Part shown: positions 10,342 to 20,939 of the stretch, one piece after another | Position numbering within the stretch: the first letter of the stretch is position 1 | How the letters are laid out: each line of letters begins with the position of its first letter | NCBI GenBank assembly: GCA_943331105.2 | Contig: CALQKH020000001.1 | Location: 248,001-312,000, forward strand | Direction of reading: 5' to 3' | Length of the DNA: 64,000 nucleotides | From: Akkermansia muciniphila | Lineage (GTDB): Bacteria; Pseudomonadota; Gammaproteobacteria; Burkholderiales; Burkholderiaceae_C | Translations under genes and position numbers: made by a program | The notes under the pieces: generated by a model | Database searches by the model: none | Told to the model about the DNA's origin: nothing | What the model saw: the letters and a program-made list of their open reading frames with translations, nothing else

Positions 10342-10935
10342 ATGACAGATATTGCCCCGCTCAACGCCCCAGAGTCCAAAACTGATTTGTTTTTGTCTTT
10401 CACCCTACTGGCGCTGCAAGGCTTTGGTGGCGTCTTGGCTGTTGTTCAACGCGAACTGGTTGAAAAAAAGCGCTGGATGACTCAGGCTCAATTTGTCGAA
10501 GATTGGGCCGTGGCTCAAATCATGCCGGGCCCCAATGTGGTCAATTTTTGTCTGATCATTGGTGGCCGCCACTTTGGCTTGGGTGGGGCTTTGGCTTCTT
10601 TAGCAGGTTTGCTGCTGGCGCCTTTGGCTGTGGTTTTGATTCTGGCCTCCGTGTTCGGCGGTGTGTCTGACGCCGCTTGGGCGCAGGGCGCATTGCGAGG
10701 CATGGGTGCAGTAGCAGCCGGACTGATTGCCGCCACCGGCATCAAGTTGATCAGCGCTTTGAGGCTAAACCCGATGGGCATGATGGTGTGTTTTGCCGTG
10801 ATGCTGAGCACTTTTGTGAGTGTGAGTTTGTTGCGCTGGCCCCTGCTTTGGGTATTGCTGGGCATTGGCTCCCTGGCCTGCTCATGGGCTTATCTTCAGC
10901 TGACAAGACTGGCTGAACTCGAGGCCCCAACATGA
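10342..10935 (+). CDS. chrA: Chromate transporter, N-terminal half-size subunit
   Basis: This is a short-chain member of the CHR (chromate ion transporter) family, 197 residues with about five or six membrane helices. The first helix region has LALQGFGGVLAVVQRELVEK and the conserved MPGPNVVNFCLIIGGR motif. The following gene carries the other half, with an ATGA overlap, so the two form a heteromeric exporter as in known short-chain CHR pairs. The ATG at 10342 was chosen over an upstream one because it starts just before the conserved region. Substrate chromate is a family assignment; physiological role (chromate or sulfate-like anions) is unproven. Confidence 0.88.
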   Translation: MTDIAPLNAPESKTDLFLSFTLLALQGFGGVLAVVQRELVEKKRWMTQAQFVEDWAVAQIMPGPNVVNFCLIIGGRHFGLGGALASLAGLLLAPLAVVLILASVFGGVSDAAWAQGALRGMGAVAAGLIAATGIKLISALRLNPMGMMVCFAVMLSTFVSVSLLRWPLLWVLLGIGSLACSWAYLQLTRLAELEAPT

Positions 10936-11534
10936 TCATCAGTTTGCAATTGACGATCGGTGATTGGCTGACGTTTTTTAACCACTTTTTATCGCTTTCT
11001 CTTTTGGCGGTGGGCGGGGCCATCATCACTGCGCCAGACATGCACCGGTTTTTGGTGGACGATAACGGGTGGTTAACCGATCAGCAGTTCAGCTCCTCCA
11101 TTGCTTTGGCACAAGCATCTCCGGGTCCAAATGTTCTCTTTGTGGCTGTCATTGGTTGGAACGTGGGGCTGAATGCAGGAGCCGGATTGGGTGGCGGTTG
11201 GATGAGCGTCGCTTTGTCGAGCTTGGGCGTTTTTCTCAGCCTTTTAGGCATCATGCTGCCGTCTTCCGTATTAACTTACACCACCACGCAATGGGCGCAT
11301 CGTCACCGAGACAAACGCGGCATCAAGGCCTTCAAATTAGGCATGGCCCCGGTGGTTATTGCCTTGTTGGTTTCTACGGGTTGGCTATTGACCGCCAGTC
11401 ACAACGATCCGAAAAGAGACTGGCCACTTTGGCTCTTGACCTTGGCCTCGATGCTCTTGGTTTGGCGGACCCGCATTCACCTGCTTTGGTTGCTTGGAGC
11501 GGGCGCCGTGATTGGGGCTTTGGGTTGGATCTAA
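10932..11534 (+). CDS. chrA: Chromate transporter, second half-size subunit
   Basis: This is the second short-chain CHR protein, 200 residues. The repeated family motifs are AVGGAIITAPDMHRFLV near the N-terminus and ASPGPNVLFVAVIGWNVGLN. Hydrophobic segments fill most of the rest (for example VVIALLVSTGWLLTAS and LASMLLVWRTRIHLLWLLGAG). It overlaps the first subunit gene by ATGA, which implies coupled translation at a fixed ratio. It converges on a small lipoprotein gene 12 bases downstream, with no clear terminator between. Confidence 0.88.
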   Translation: MIISLQLTIGDWLTFFNHFLSLSLLAVGGAIITAPDMHRFLVDDNGWLTDQQFSSSIALAQASPGPNVLFVAVIGWNVGLNAGAGLGGGWMSVALSSLGVFLSLLGIMLPSSVLTYTTTQWAHRHRDKRGIKAFKLGMAPVVIALLVSTGWLLTASHNDPKRDWPLWLLTLASMLLVWRTRIHLLWLLGAGAVIGALGWI

Positions 11535-11546
11535 AGACTTTTTAAA

Positions 11547-11894
11547 TCAGCGTGGACTTTCGAAAAACACCGTGTTCGAATAGTCGCTCACCTCAAAATA
11601 GACTTTCTTCTCGCCGGGGTCGACGGCCATGTTCAGGTTCTCATCCAACACCCCATAGCCATACCGGTAGGCGCGTGGCTGTTTGTCATCGGTTCCCAAC
11701 GCCGTGCTGACTTTGTCGACCTGAATGAAACGGCGAACGAGTTTGTCACCCGCATAAACCTCCATCACGCCGTTGGTACCCGTCCAATTTTGAATGCCAC
11801 GGCTGATTTTGTTTTGCTGCTCCTGCGTACAGGCCGACAAGAAGGCCAGCAAACCAGCAAGCACACACACGGAGAGGATGGATCTTTGGAACAT
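11547..11894 (-). CDS. Small lipoprotein of unknown function
   Basis: I do not recognise this family. The 115-residue protein starts MFQRSILSVCVLAGLLAFLS and has a lipobox LSAC with Cys22, so it is a probable lipoprotein. The mature part is about 95 residues, with VMEVYAGDKLVRRFIQVDKV and RAYRYGYGVLDENLNM, and no enzyme motif that I can see. It lies 41 bases downstream of rlmB on the same strand and may share its transcript. The frame is open upstream to 11969, but that extension enters rlmB and lacks signal-peptide character. Confidence 0.7.
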   Translation of the reverse strand: MFQRSILSVCVLAGLLAFLSACTQEQQNKISRGIQNWTGTNGVMEVYAGDKLVRRFIQVDKVSTALGTDDKQPRAYRYGYGVLDENLNMAVDPGEKKVYFEVSDYSNTVFFESPR

Positions 11895-11935
11895 ATTGGA
11901 ATTAGATGATTTGAGGGTGATGTCTAAGGGGCAAC

Positions 11936-12670
11936 TCAGCTGCGTTGACGCAAGGCTTCGTAAAGGCAAACTCCACTGGCCACCGACACGTTCAGGCTTT
12001 CAACCGCTCCGCGCATCGGGATGCTGACCAACTCATCACAATTTTTACGTGTCAGCTGACGCATACCGTCGCCCTCAGCGCCCAACACCAAAGCAGTGGG
12101 CACTTTCAGATCAGCTTGGTAGATGTTGCGAGGCGCATCATCGCTCGTACCAATCACCCATATGCTGCGCTCTTTGAGCTCACCCAAAGTGCGCGCCAGA
12201 TTGGTCACCATGAAGTAAGGCATGGTTTCAGCTGCACCGCTGGCGACTTTGGCTACGGTGGCATTGATGCCGGCGGCATGGTCTTTGGGGGCGATCACCG
12301 CATGTGCACCGGCACCATCGGCCACACGCAGGCAAGCGCCAAGGTTGTGCGGATCGGTCACGCCATCCAAGATCAAGAGCAAGGGCGGACCTTCGACAGT
12401 ATCAAGCAGGTCATCCAGAGAGTGGTTTTGCGGAATGGGCGTGACCAAAGCCACAACGCCCTGATGGCCATGACCACCTGCCAGCTTGGACAATCGCTCG
12501 CCATCTGATTCGATCATGCGCATGCCCGAGTCACGGGCCTTGTCGATGAACTGCCGCATGCGGGCGTCGCGGCGGGTGACTTCGAAATGGATTTCAACAA
12601 CAGATTGGGGGGCGATCTTGAGGCGAACGCCGACGGCATGGAAGCCGAATAGCACTTTGTGGGATGACAT
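11936..12670 (-). CDS. rlmB: 23S rRNA (guanosine-2'-O-)-methyltransferase RlmB
   Basis: This SPOUT methyltransferase modifies G2251 of 23S rRNA in E. coli. The 244-residue protein has an N-terminal substrate-binding domain (MSSHKVLFGFHAVGVRLK). The trefoil-knot motifs are NLGACLRVADGAGAHAVI, LVLGAEGDGM and ESLNVSVASGVCLYEALRQR. These last two form the SAM-binding knot. The ATG chosen has no obvious Shine-Dalgarno; an upstream TTG at 12694 is open but less likely. Upstream lies the ATPase gene, so rlmB could be transcribed from its own promoter or by read-through. Confidence 0.93.
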   Translation of the reverse strand: MSSHKVLFGFHAVGVRLKIAPQSVVEIHFEVTRRDARMRQFIDKARDSGMRMIESDGERLSKLAGGHGHQGVVALVTPIPQNHSLDDLLDTVEGPPLLLILDGVTDPHNLGACLRVADGAGAHAVIAPKDHAAGINATVAKVASGAAETMPYFMVTNLARTLGELKERSIWVIGTSDDAPRNIYQADLKVPTALVLGAEGDGMRQLTRKNCDELVSIPMRGAVESLNVSVASGVCLYEALRQRS

Positions 12671-12720
12671 GCGTTGATTATCGTTGTTCCCCAAAGCACT
12701 GAGAGATGAGCGTTACGGTT

Positions 12721-13413
12721 CTATTTGCTGAGCCCGGAGGTCGCCTCGCTCAAATGGCCAGCCTGAATCACCAGACTGCGCTCGCACCTGGCAGCCAACT
12801 GACGGTCGTGCGTGACCAAAATCAAGGTGGTGCCTTGTTCACGATTGAGCGCGAACATCAAATCCATGATGGCTTCGCCGGTGGCATGGTCGAGGCTGCC
12901 TGTGGGCTCATCGGCCAGCAGCAATTCAGGCTGCACCACAAAGGCGCGGGCCAAAGCCACTCGCTGCTGTTCACCACCCGACAAGACTTTGGGCAGGTGC
13001 TTGAGGCGCTCGCCTAAACCCACGCGCTGCAGCATGGCCGTAGCGGTGCTGCGTGCATCCGGCCGATCGGCCAATTCAAGGGGCAGCATCACGTTTTCGA
13101 GCGCCGTGAGGTTGGGCATCAGTTGAAAACTTTGAAACACAAAACCCACATGTTGGGCGCGCAGAGCGGCGCGTTCGTCCTCCGATAAATCAAAAAGCGA
13201 TTGGCCAGCCAAAACCACTTGCCCACTGCTGGGTGTGTCAAGACCCGCCAAAATCGCCAGCAGAGTGCTTTTGCCAGAACCGGAAGCACCGACAATGGCT
13301 GCTGTTTCCCCGGCGTTCAACGAAAAATCGATATCGCGCAAAATGTCCAGCTGACCGCTGGCATCTTGCACACTTTTAGAGACGCCACGCACGGCAATGA
13401 TGGATTCAGGCAT
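12721..13413 (-). CDS. ybbA: ABC transporter ATP-binding protein, LolD/YbbA-like, without a linked permease
   Basis: A single 230-residue ABC domain of the MacB/LolD/YbbA class. Visible motifs are GASGSGKST (Walker A), FQSFQLMPNLTALENV (Q-loop region), LSGGEQQRVALARA (signature), LLADEPTGSLD (Walker B) and a H-loop in LVTHDR. It is divergent from tesA; the same ybbA/tesA arrangement exists in E. coli. In E. coli the permease ybbP follows ybbA, but here the next gene is rlmB and no permease is visible. The ATG of this gene and of tesA share one CATG palindrome. Function (export of lipid-like substrates or lipoprotein release) is inferred only from the family. Confidence 0.88.
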   Translation of the reverse strand: MPESIIAVRGVSKSVQDASGQLDILRDIDFSLNAGETAAIVGASGSGKSTLLAILAGLDTPSSGQVVLAGQSLFDLSEDERAALRAQHVGFVFQSFQLMPNLTALENVMLPLELADRPDARSTATAMLQRVGLGERLKHLPKVLSGGEQQRVALARAFVVQPELLLADEPTGSLDHATGEAIMDLMFALNREQGTTLILVTHDRQLAARCERSLVIQAGHLSEATSGLSK

Positions 13414-14071
13414 GCACACACCTTTGTTGAGACGACGCCACTTTACCTTTACCCTGCTGGCCCTGGTCGGCTGGGGCTTTGCCACGTCTCTTCAAGCCAC
13501 CTCACCTGCATCTGTGCAACGCATTTTGGTCTTGGGTGACTCCCTGAGCGCTGAGTACGGCTTGGCCAGAGGCACAGGCTGGGTGGCTTTGCTACAAAAG
13601 CAATTGACACAAGAAAAACCTGGCGTAGAAGTGATCAACGCCAGCATCAGTGGTGACACCACATCAGGTGGTCGCTCTCGTCTGCCCGCCTTGCTCAAAA
13701 AGCACCAGCCCAGCCATGTGGTGATCGAGCTGGGTGGCAACGACGCCCTGCGCGGCTTGCCCATGGCCATGACGGAAGGCAACTTGCTCGAAATGACCAA
13801 ACAGTCCAAGAGTACTGGCGCACAGGTGCTGCTGCTGGGCATGCAAATGCCGCCCAATTACGGCCCCGACATGGCCCGCCAGTTTGAAGCTGCTTACGCA
13901 CAAGTGGCTAAAAGCCAAAAGGCGGCGCTGGTGCCTTTCTTTTTGAAAGGCGTTGGCGATGACCCGGATCCGCTCAAATGGTTCCAGCCCGACCGCATTC
14001 ACCCCAATGAAGCGGCGCAGCCGCGCTTGCTGGCCAATGTGTGGCCCACTTTGAAGAAACAATTGAAATGA
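13412..14071 (+). CDS. tesA: Periplasmic SGNH/GDSL esterase, TesA (acyl-CoA thioesterase I-like)
   Basis: TesA is a periplasmic thioesterase/lysophospholipase/arylesterase. The 219-residue precursor has an Arg-rich n-region and hydrophobic core (RRRHFTFTLLALVGWGFA), with cleavage likely near SLQA. SGNH blocks are all present: GDSLSAEYGL (Ser44), SISGDTTSGG, GGNDALRGL and DRIHPNE (Asp194 and His197). ATGs at 13397 and 13400 are also in frame, so the start is uncertain by five codons; all choices overlap or touch the divergent ATPase start. The stop overlaps the mnmH start as ATGA. Confidence 0.94.
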   Translation: MHTPLLRRRHFTFTLLALVGWGFATSLQATSPASVQRILVLGDSLSAEYGLARGTGWVALLQKQLTQEKPGVEVINASISGDTTSGGRSRLPALLKKHQPSHVVIELGGNDALRGLPMAMTEGNLLEMTKQSKSTGAQVLLLGMQMPPNYGPDMARQFEAAYAQVAKSQKAALVPFFLKGVGDDPDPLKWFQPDRIHPNEAAQPRLLANVWPTLKKQLK

Positions 14072-15126
14072 GCCTTCACCTGATTTCGGCCGCAGATGCT
14101 ATGGCCCAACTGAACCAATTTGATGCGATCCTGGACGCTCGCTCAGAAAGTGAGCACGCCGAAGACTGCCTCCCCGGCGCACTGAGCTGGCCCTCGCTCA
14201 ACAACGAAGAACGCATCAAGGTCGGAACACTTTATAAGCAAGTTAACCCCTTCGAAGCGCAAAAAGTGGGCGCCGCGTTGGTCGCCAAAAACATTGCCCG
14301 TCACATCGAAGCAAAAGTGATGGACAAGCCACGCAGCTGGCAACCCCTGGTGTATTGCTGGCGCGGCGGCAAACGAAGCAATTCGCTGGCACTGATCTTG
14401 GGGCAAATTGGTTTCAAGGTGCACCTGATTGAGGGTGGTTACAAAGCTTTTCGCAAAGAGGTGATGGAAGACACGCCGCGCCAAGCACAACGCCTGCAGT
14501 TTCAGGTGCTGTGTGGCCCTACAGGTTCGGGCAAAACGCGTTTGCTCCAAGCGTTGGCACAACAGGGTGCGCAGGTATTAGACCTTGAAGCCATTGCCTG
14601 CCACCGCAGCTCAGTACTGGGATTGATTCCCGGCACGCCTCAACCTACGCAAAAAGCTTTCGACACCCAAGTTTGGAATGCTTTACGCGGTTTCAGCGCC
14701 GACAGGCACGTCTTTGTGGAAGCAGAGAGCAAGAAGGTAGGTAATTTGACCGTGCCCGCAGAACTGATGGTGGCCATGCGTGCGAGTCCATGTCTGCGCA
14801 TAGAACTGTCGCTGGACAACCGGGTGAATTTACTGCTAGAAGACTATGCGTTTTTCACGCAAGACCGCGCCCTGTTTGCCGACCGGCTTGAACGTCTCAC
14901 CGCCCTGCGCGGCAAAGCCGTGGTGCAAGGCTGGCAAGATCGGATCGAACGGGGAGAAATGCGTGAGGTGGTGACTGAGTTACTCTCAGGACATTACGAC
15001 CCTGGCTACGAGACATCTACGGGCAAAAATTTTGTGCACTATGCCAAAGCGCCCCTGATTTCGCCCGCCAGCCACAGCATGGCTCACATGCTGTCATTGG
15101 CCAAGCAACTGGTGCAATCGGTCTGA
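14068..15126 (+). CDS. mnmH: tRNA 2-selenouridine/geranyl-2-thiouridine synthase
   Basis: MnmH (SelU, YbbB) converts 2-thiouridine at the wobble position of tRNAs to 2-selenouridine by way of a geranylated intermediate, using selenophosphate. The 352-residue protein has an N-terminal rhodanese domain with the catalytic Cys97 in YCWRGGKRSNSLAL. A P-loop domain follows, with GPTGSGKTRLL at residues 150-160. It is coupled to tesA by an ATGA overlap. Its presence implies the genome makes selenophosphate (selD), which is not in this window. Confidence 0.95.
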   Translation: MSLHLISAADAMAQLNQFDAILDARSESEHAEDCLPGALSWPSLNNEERIKVGTLYKQVNPFEAQKVGAALVAKNIARHIEAKVMDKPRSWQPLVYCWRGGKRSNSLALILGQIGFKVHLIEGGYKAFRKEVMEDTPRQAQRLQFQVLCGPTGSGKTRLLQALAQQGAQVLDLEAIACHRSSVLGLIPGTPQPTQKAFDTQVWNALRGFSADRHVFVEAESKKVGNLTVPAELMVAMRASPCLRIELSLDNRVNLLLEDYAFFTQDRALFADRLERLTALRGKAVVQGWQDRIERGEMREVVTELLSGHYDPGYETSTGKNFVHYAKAPLISPASHSMAHMLSLAKQLVQSV

Positions 15127-15171
15127 ACACCTTTTTTTTGCAAAGTTCTTTTCAGATCCGTGGTAGTTCGC

Positions 15172-15369
15172 TCACGCTGCAGGTGCTGAGGATTCGGCCG
15201 CTCCTGGCGCGGCAGTGTTGGCATCGATCTCATCGCCCTCGATTTCAGAGCCGTCTTCGGCCAACAGGCCCGATTTCCGATCAGACTTGGCTTTGAGCTT
15301 GTCCTCTTTTTTGCGTTTTTTGGCCAATTCTTTCTGGCGCTTTTCGAATCCGTAGTTGGGTGTGGCCAA
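15172..15369 (-). CDS. Small highly charged protein of unknown function (65 aa)
   Basis: The protein reads MATPNYGFEKRQKELAKKRK at its start, then a Lys-rich helix and an acidic, Ala/Ser-rich tail. I recognise the MATPNYGxEKRQKELAKKRKKE opening as one that recurs in small Burkholderiales proteins, but no function is known to me. The start is TTG: AAGGAG lies five bases upstream, which outweighs upstream ATGs that would overlap the DUF2189 gene. It begins 10 bases after the DUF2189 stop, so the two are probably co-transcribed. The strongly basic first half suggests contact with nucleic acid, but this is speculation. Confidence 0.75.
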   Translation of the reverse strand: MATPNYGFEKRQKELAKKRKKEDKLKAKSDRKSGLLAEDGSEIEGDEIDANTAAPGAAESSAPAA

Positions 15370-15379
15370 GATGGCTCCT

Positions 15380-16243
15380 TTAATTTGTGCTGCCCAATGT
15401 AACAGCTTCTTTGGGGTATTCATCCCACTCGACACTGCCCCGATAAGCATGCCAGCTGGCATGACCCAGCCAAGGCCCCACGACGATGATCCCTAGCCCC
15501 CATGGCCACAGGGCCAGCAGCACCAAAACACTGAGCAGCAAGCCCCAGAGCAGCATCACACCTGGGTGTGAGAAAACCACCCGCAAACTGGTGATGACCG
15601 CCGAGATGGCATCGGTGTCGCGGTCCAAAATCATGGGAATCGACACCACCGACAAGCCATAGACCAGCACAGCAAAAGCGCCGCCCACCGCCAAGTAAAC
15701 CAGAAGGAAGTCCATATTTTGTCGGTTGAATATCGCCTCGATCACCCCGGTTGTGGAGGGCATGCCGGTGTTGAAGAACACGGCAAACACCACCAATGAC
15801 GCCCTGCCCCAGAGCAGCTCCAACACCATCAGCACCAACACCAGCATGGCCATGCTGCGGCGATGTATGTCCCAGCACATGAGCGACGAAACCATCTCAG
15901 GCAGTTCGCCACTTTCGCGCTTACGGCTGACATCGTAAAGACCCATGGCCAAAAAAGGCCCTAAAAGCAAACAGCCTGAAACCAAGGACATGGTGTATTC
16001 AGGCTTGTGCTGGAAAACCCAGGCCAGCACCTGCGCCATACCCCAAAAACACAGGCCATAAAACAGGGCAATACCCGGATGGTGACGCAAATCACTCAAA
16101 CCTCGGCGCAACCAGCGAAAAGGGTCCACAAAACCCAAGGACCGCATGCGCGATCGCGGCCCAACGGGTGGCGGCGGCACATAAGGCGTGGCCATGCTGG
16201 GCAGGTCTGAATCATGCTCAGGGAAATTGTCTGCAGCGGTCAT
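15380..16243 (-). CDS. DUF2189 integral membrane protein
   Basis: This 287-residue inner-membrane protein belongs to the DUF2189 family; the diagnostic stretch is WLRRGLSDLRHHPGIALFYG followed by LLLGPFLAMGLYDVSRKRE. A Pro-rich cytoplasmic N-terminus (YVPPPPVGPRSR) precedes about six membrane helices, such as SMAMLVLVLMVLELLWGRAS and GVMLLWGLLLSVLVLLALW. Function is unknown. Members often lie near respiratory or c-type cytochrome genes in other genomes, but no such gene is next to it here. It is followed closely by the 65-residue charged protein. Confidence 0.85.
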   Translation of the reverse strand: MTAADNFPEHDSDLPSMATPYVPPPPVGPRSRMRSLGFVDPFRWLRRGLSDLRHHPGIALFYGLCFWGMAQVLAWVFQHKPEYTMSLVSGCLLLGPFLAMGLYDVSRKRESGELPEMVSSLMCWDIHRRSMAMLVLVLMVLELLWGRASLVVFAVFFNTGMPSTTGVIEAIFNRQNMDFLLVYLAVGGAFAVLVYGLSVVSIPMILDRDTDAISAVITSLRVVFSHPGVMLLWGLLLSVLVLLALWPWGLGIIVVGPWLGHASWHAYRGSVEWDEYPKEAVTLGSTN

Positions 16244-16368
16244 GGCAAAGATGCGTTTCCCAAAATGAAACGATCAGGGTAACGCTACAGACTGGCTTTG
16301 AACAGTCATCCAAGTGCCCAAACTGTAGGCTTTGATTCAAACAATCACTTTTTTCTTGACCTGCATGA

Positions 16369-17643
16369 TCAGGGCATGGGCAAATGCGCTTGCACTGCTT
16401 GATGCAGGTCAAGTATCAGGTCATGCGCAGATTCAAGACCCGTAGAAAAACGAACCAGCGTGCCATGTTTTAAGTGACGAGGCCATTTTTTTCGCATCGA
16501 CGCGATGTCATAAGGCACCACCAAGCTCACGGGCCCACCCCAGCTGTAGCCAATTTTGAAAAGTTTCAAACCGTCACAAAATGCGTCAATCTGGGCTTGG
16601 CTAAAGCGTGCATCGATCATGACGCTGAACAAGCCAGCTGCCAATCCACTGCCTGGATTTCGCTCGCACAAGGTCTGCCAATGTTGATGGCCGGGGGCCC
16701 CTTCAAAGGCGGGGTGCATCAGTTGCGCACATTGCGGCTGGTCTTGCCACCACGCTGCCAAAGCGCGGGCGGTCTGGTCGTGGGCCTTGTAACGCAGGTC
16801 CATGCTGGGCAGCGAGCGCAAAACGGTTTCGGTATCGTTGGCAGCCACGCCCAAGCCTAGCCGCATATGACAAAGTTTGATTTTCATATGCAATGCCGCA
16901 TCCCGTGTGATGACGCTGCCCATGAGCACATCACCACCACCACTGGGGTATTTGGTCAGCGCATGGGCGCTGATGTCCACCGACAAACTGCCTTGACCGC
17001 CAGTGCCTGAAGGGTCTATCTGAGCATCATTCAACAGATCAAATGGCTTAAAGGCCAAGCCAGCACCCCAAGTGTTGTCCAGCGCGCACATGACGCCTTG
17101 CAAGCGACAACGGCGCACAAGTTCCGGCAAATCAGGAAACTCCATGCTCACTGAGCCCGGCGCTTCGAGCCAGACCAAGCGCGTTTGCGGCGTGATTTGA
17201 CTCGTCAGATCGGCCGGGTCCATGGGGTCATAAAAGCGGTGAGAAATGCCAAAGTGGCGCAACTCGCCATCAGCCAGCGCCTTGTTGGGGCCGTAAGCAT
17301 TGTCGGGAATGAGCACCTCATCACCGGCGCTCAAAACAGACAAAGCCACCAAAGCCAACGCAGCAAGCCCACTGGGCACCAAAACACATTGCTGGCCTCC
17401 CTCTAAAGCGCACAAACGCTCCTCCAGCAAATAAGTGGTGGGCGTGCCGTGCAAGCCGTAGGTGTAGGCAGATTTGTCCTTCCACTCGCGTTGCCGCATG
17501 GCCGCAACCGTGGGAAAGTAAACGGTCGACGCTTTGAACACACCCGGTTGCGGTGCATCAAAACCGCTGGGTGGGACATAGGGGTGGTGGATCAGGCCAG
17601 TTGTGATGTGGCCGAAAGCGTTTTTAGAGGATTCATCTTGCAT
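16369..17643 (-). CDS. metC: Cystathionine beta-lyase (MetC-type, PLP-dependent)
   Basis: A Cys/Met-metabolism PLP enzyme of fold type I, 424 residues. MetC cleaves cystathionine to homocysteine in methionine synthesis. Substrate-site residues YTYGLHGTPTTYLLEERLCA, the cofactor Asp189 in ALDNTWGAG and the Schiff-base Lys231 in SAHALTKYPSGGGDVLMG are visible. A Gly-rich insertion of about 15 residues (NDAQIDPSGTGGQGSL, about 205-220) sits between FKPFDL and the Lys motif. Cystathionine gamma-synthase or gamma-lyase activity cannot be fully excluded, but LDNTWGAG is the beta-lyase form. Confidence 0.88.
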   Translation of the reverse strand: MQDESSKNAFGHITTGLIHHPYVPPSGFDAPQPGVFKASTVYFPTVAAMRQREWKDKSAYTYGLHGTPTTYLLEERLCALEGGQQCVLVPSGLAALALVALSVLSAGDEVLIPDNAYGPNKALADGELRHFGISHRFYDPMDPADLTSQITPQTRLVWLEAPGSVSMEFPDLPELVRRCRLQGVMCALDNTWGAGLAFKPFDLLNDAQIDPSGTGGQGSLSVDISAHALTKYPSGGGDVLMGSVITRDAALHMKIKLCHMRLGLGVAANDTETVLRSLPSMDLRYKAHDQTARALAAWWQDQPQCAQLMHPAFEGAPGHQHWQTLCERNPGSGLAAGLFSVMIDARFSQAQIDAFCDGLKLFKIGYSWGGPVSLVVPYDIASMRKKWPRHLKHGTLVRFSTGLESAHDLILDLHQAVQAHLPMP

Positions 17644-17654
17644 GCAGGGATCCT

Positions 17655-17682
17655 AATGCAAACAGCCTCCAGAAGGAGGCTG
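17655..17682 (-). terminator. Hairpin terminator after the phosphoribosyltransferase gene
   Basis: A perfect 8-bp stem (CAGCCTCC at 17663-17670 with GGAGGCTG at 17675-17682) closes a 4-base loop. On the minus strand it is followed by TTTGCATT, a weak T tract. It lies 34 bases beyond the phosphoribosyltransferase stop, at the 3' end of the long ndk-to-purA cluster. Confidence 0.55.
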
Positions 17683-17715
17683 AAACAACGCAAATGCGGG
17701 TAAGTCCGAAGCGGA

Positions 17716-18240
17716 TCAAACGCTCCACTTTTCCAACAATTTTTCAGGACGCATAGCGTCGTAGGGCTCAAAAGGCTGGTGAATCCAAGGATTGGTCGGC
17801 AAATCCTCGATCGAGTAATCAGGCTTGAAGGTGGACACCCCTTTGGTCCAGATCACGGCTGTGCGCAGCTCCGTCACTGGCTTGTAATTGTTTTTGAGCT
17901 GGTCAACCACGGCGCGCAAGGTGTGGCCAGTGTCGGCCAAATCATCGACCAACAGCACTTTGCCCGCTATTTCACCTTTGGGCGTGGTGATGAAGCGCGC
18001 AATGTCCAAGTGACCCTGAACCGTGCCCGCATCGGCGCGGTAAGAACTGGTAGACATGATGGCCAAAGGCTTGTCAAAAATGCGCGACAAGATGTCACCT
18101 GGGCGCATGCCGCCACGGGCCAGGCACAAAATGGTGTCGAACTGCCAGCCCGACTGGTGGATGCGAATTGCCAACTTTTCGATCAAATTGTGGTACTCGT
18201 CGTAACTCACGTACAGGTGTTTGCCGTCTTCGGTCAACAT
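17716..18240 (-). CDS. Phosphoribosyltransferase, purine salvage type
   Basis: A type I phosphoribosyltransferase of 174 residues. The PRPP-binding motif VLLVDDLADTGHTL is at about 95-108, and ILCLARGGMRPGDILSR is the pyrophosphate loop. It resembles hypoxanthine/xanthine-guanine phosphoribosyltransferases of the Gpt/Hpt type, which convert free bases to nucleotides. The position 56 bases after purA, which makes adenylosuccinate, supports a purine role. The exact base used cannot be told from the sequence alone. Confidence 0.85.
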   Translation of the reverse strand: MLTEDGKHLYVSYDEYHNLIEKLAIRIHQSGWQFDTILCLARGGMRPGDILSRIFDKPLAIMSTSSYRADAGTVQGHLDIARFITTPKGEIAGKVLLVDDLADTGHTLRAVVDQLKNNYKPVTELRTAVIWTKGVSTFKPDYSIEDLPTNPWIHQPFEPYDAMRPEKLLEKWSV

Positions 18241-18296
18241 GGGTTCACTCCAAAAAAGTCAGGGGTTGAAATCGAGGGGATCGCAGACCAAGGGGT

Positions 18297-20803
<2,507 letters not shown>

Positions 20804-20874
20804 GAGGGGATGGGGGGAGACGGTTAAAAAAGGGATTTTACCGGGTTGACGGTCTAATTTTCGGTCAAGTGCCA

Positions 20875-20895
20875 GTCAAATGGATCTGATTTGAC
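20875..20895. repeat. 7-7-7 inverted repeat upstream of hisZ
   Basis: GTCAAAT and ATTTGAC are perfect inverted arms separated by seven bases, about 72 bases ahead of the hisZ start in the 136-base gap after the DUF2065 gene. There is no following T tract in either direction, so it is not an evident terminator. It could be an operator or a promoter-associated element for hisZ-purA. Confidence 0.4.
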
Positions 20896-20939
20896 ACAAA
20901 GAACAAATTTGAGCGCCGAAGAGCATCAGCGCCAAGACC

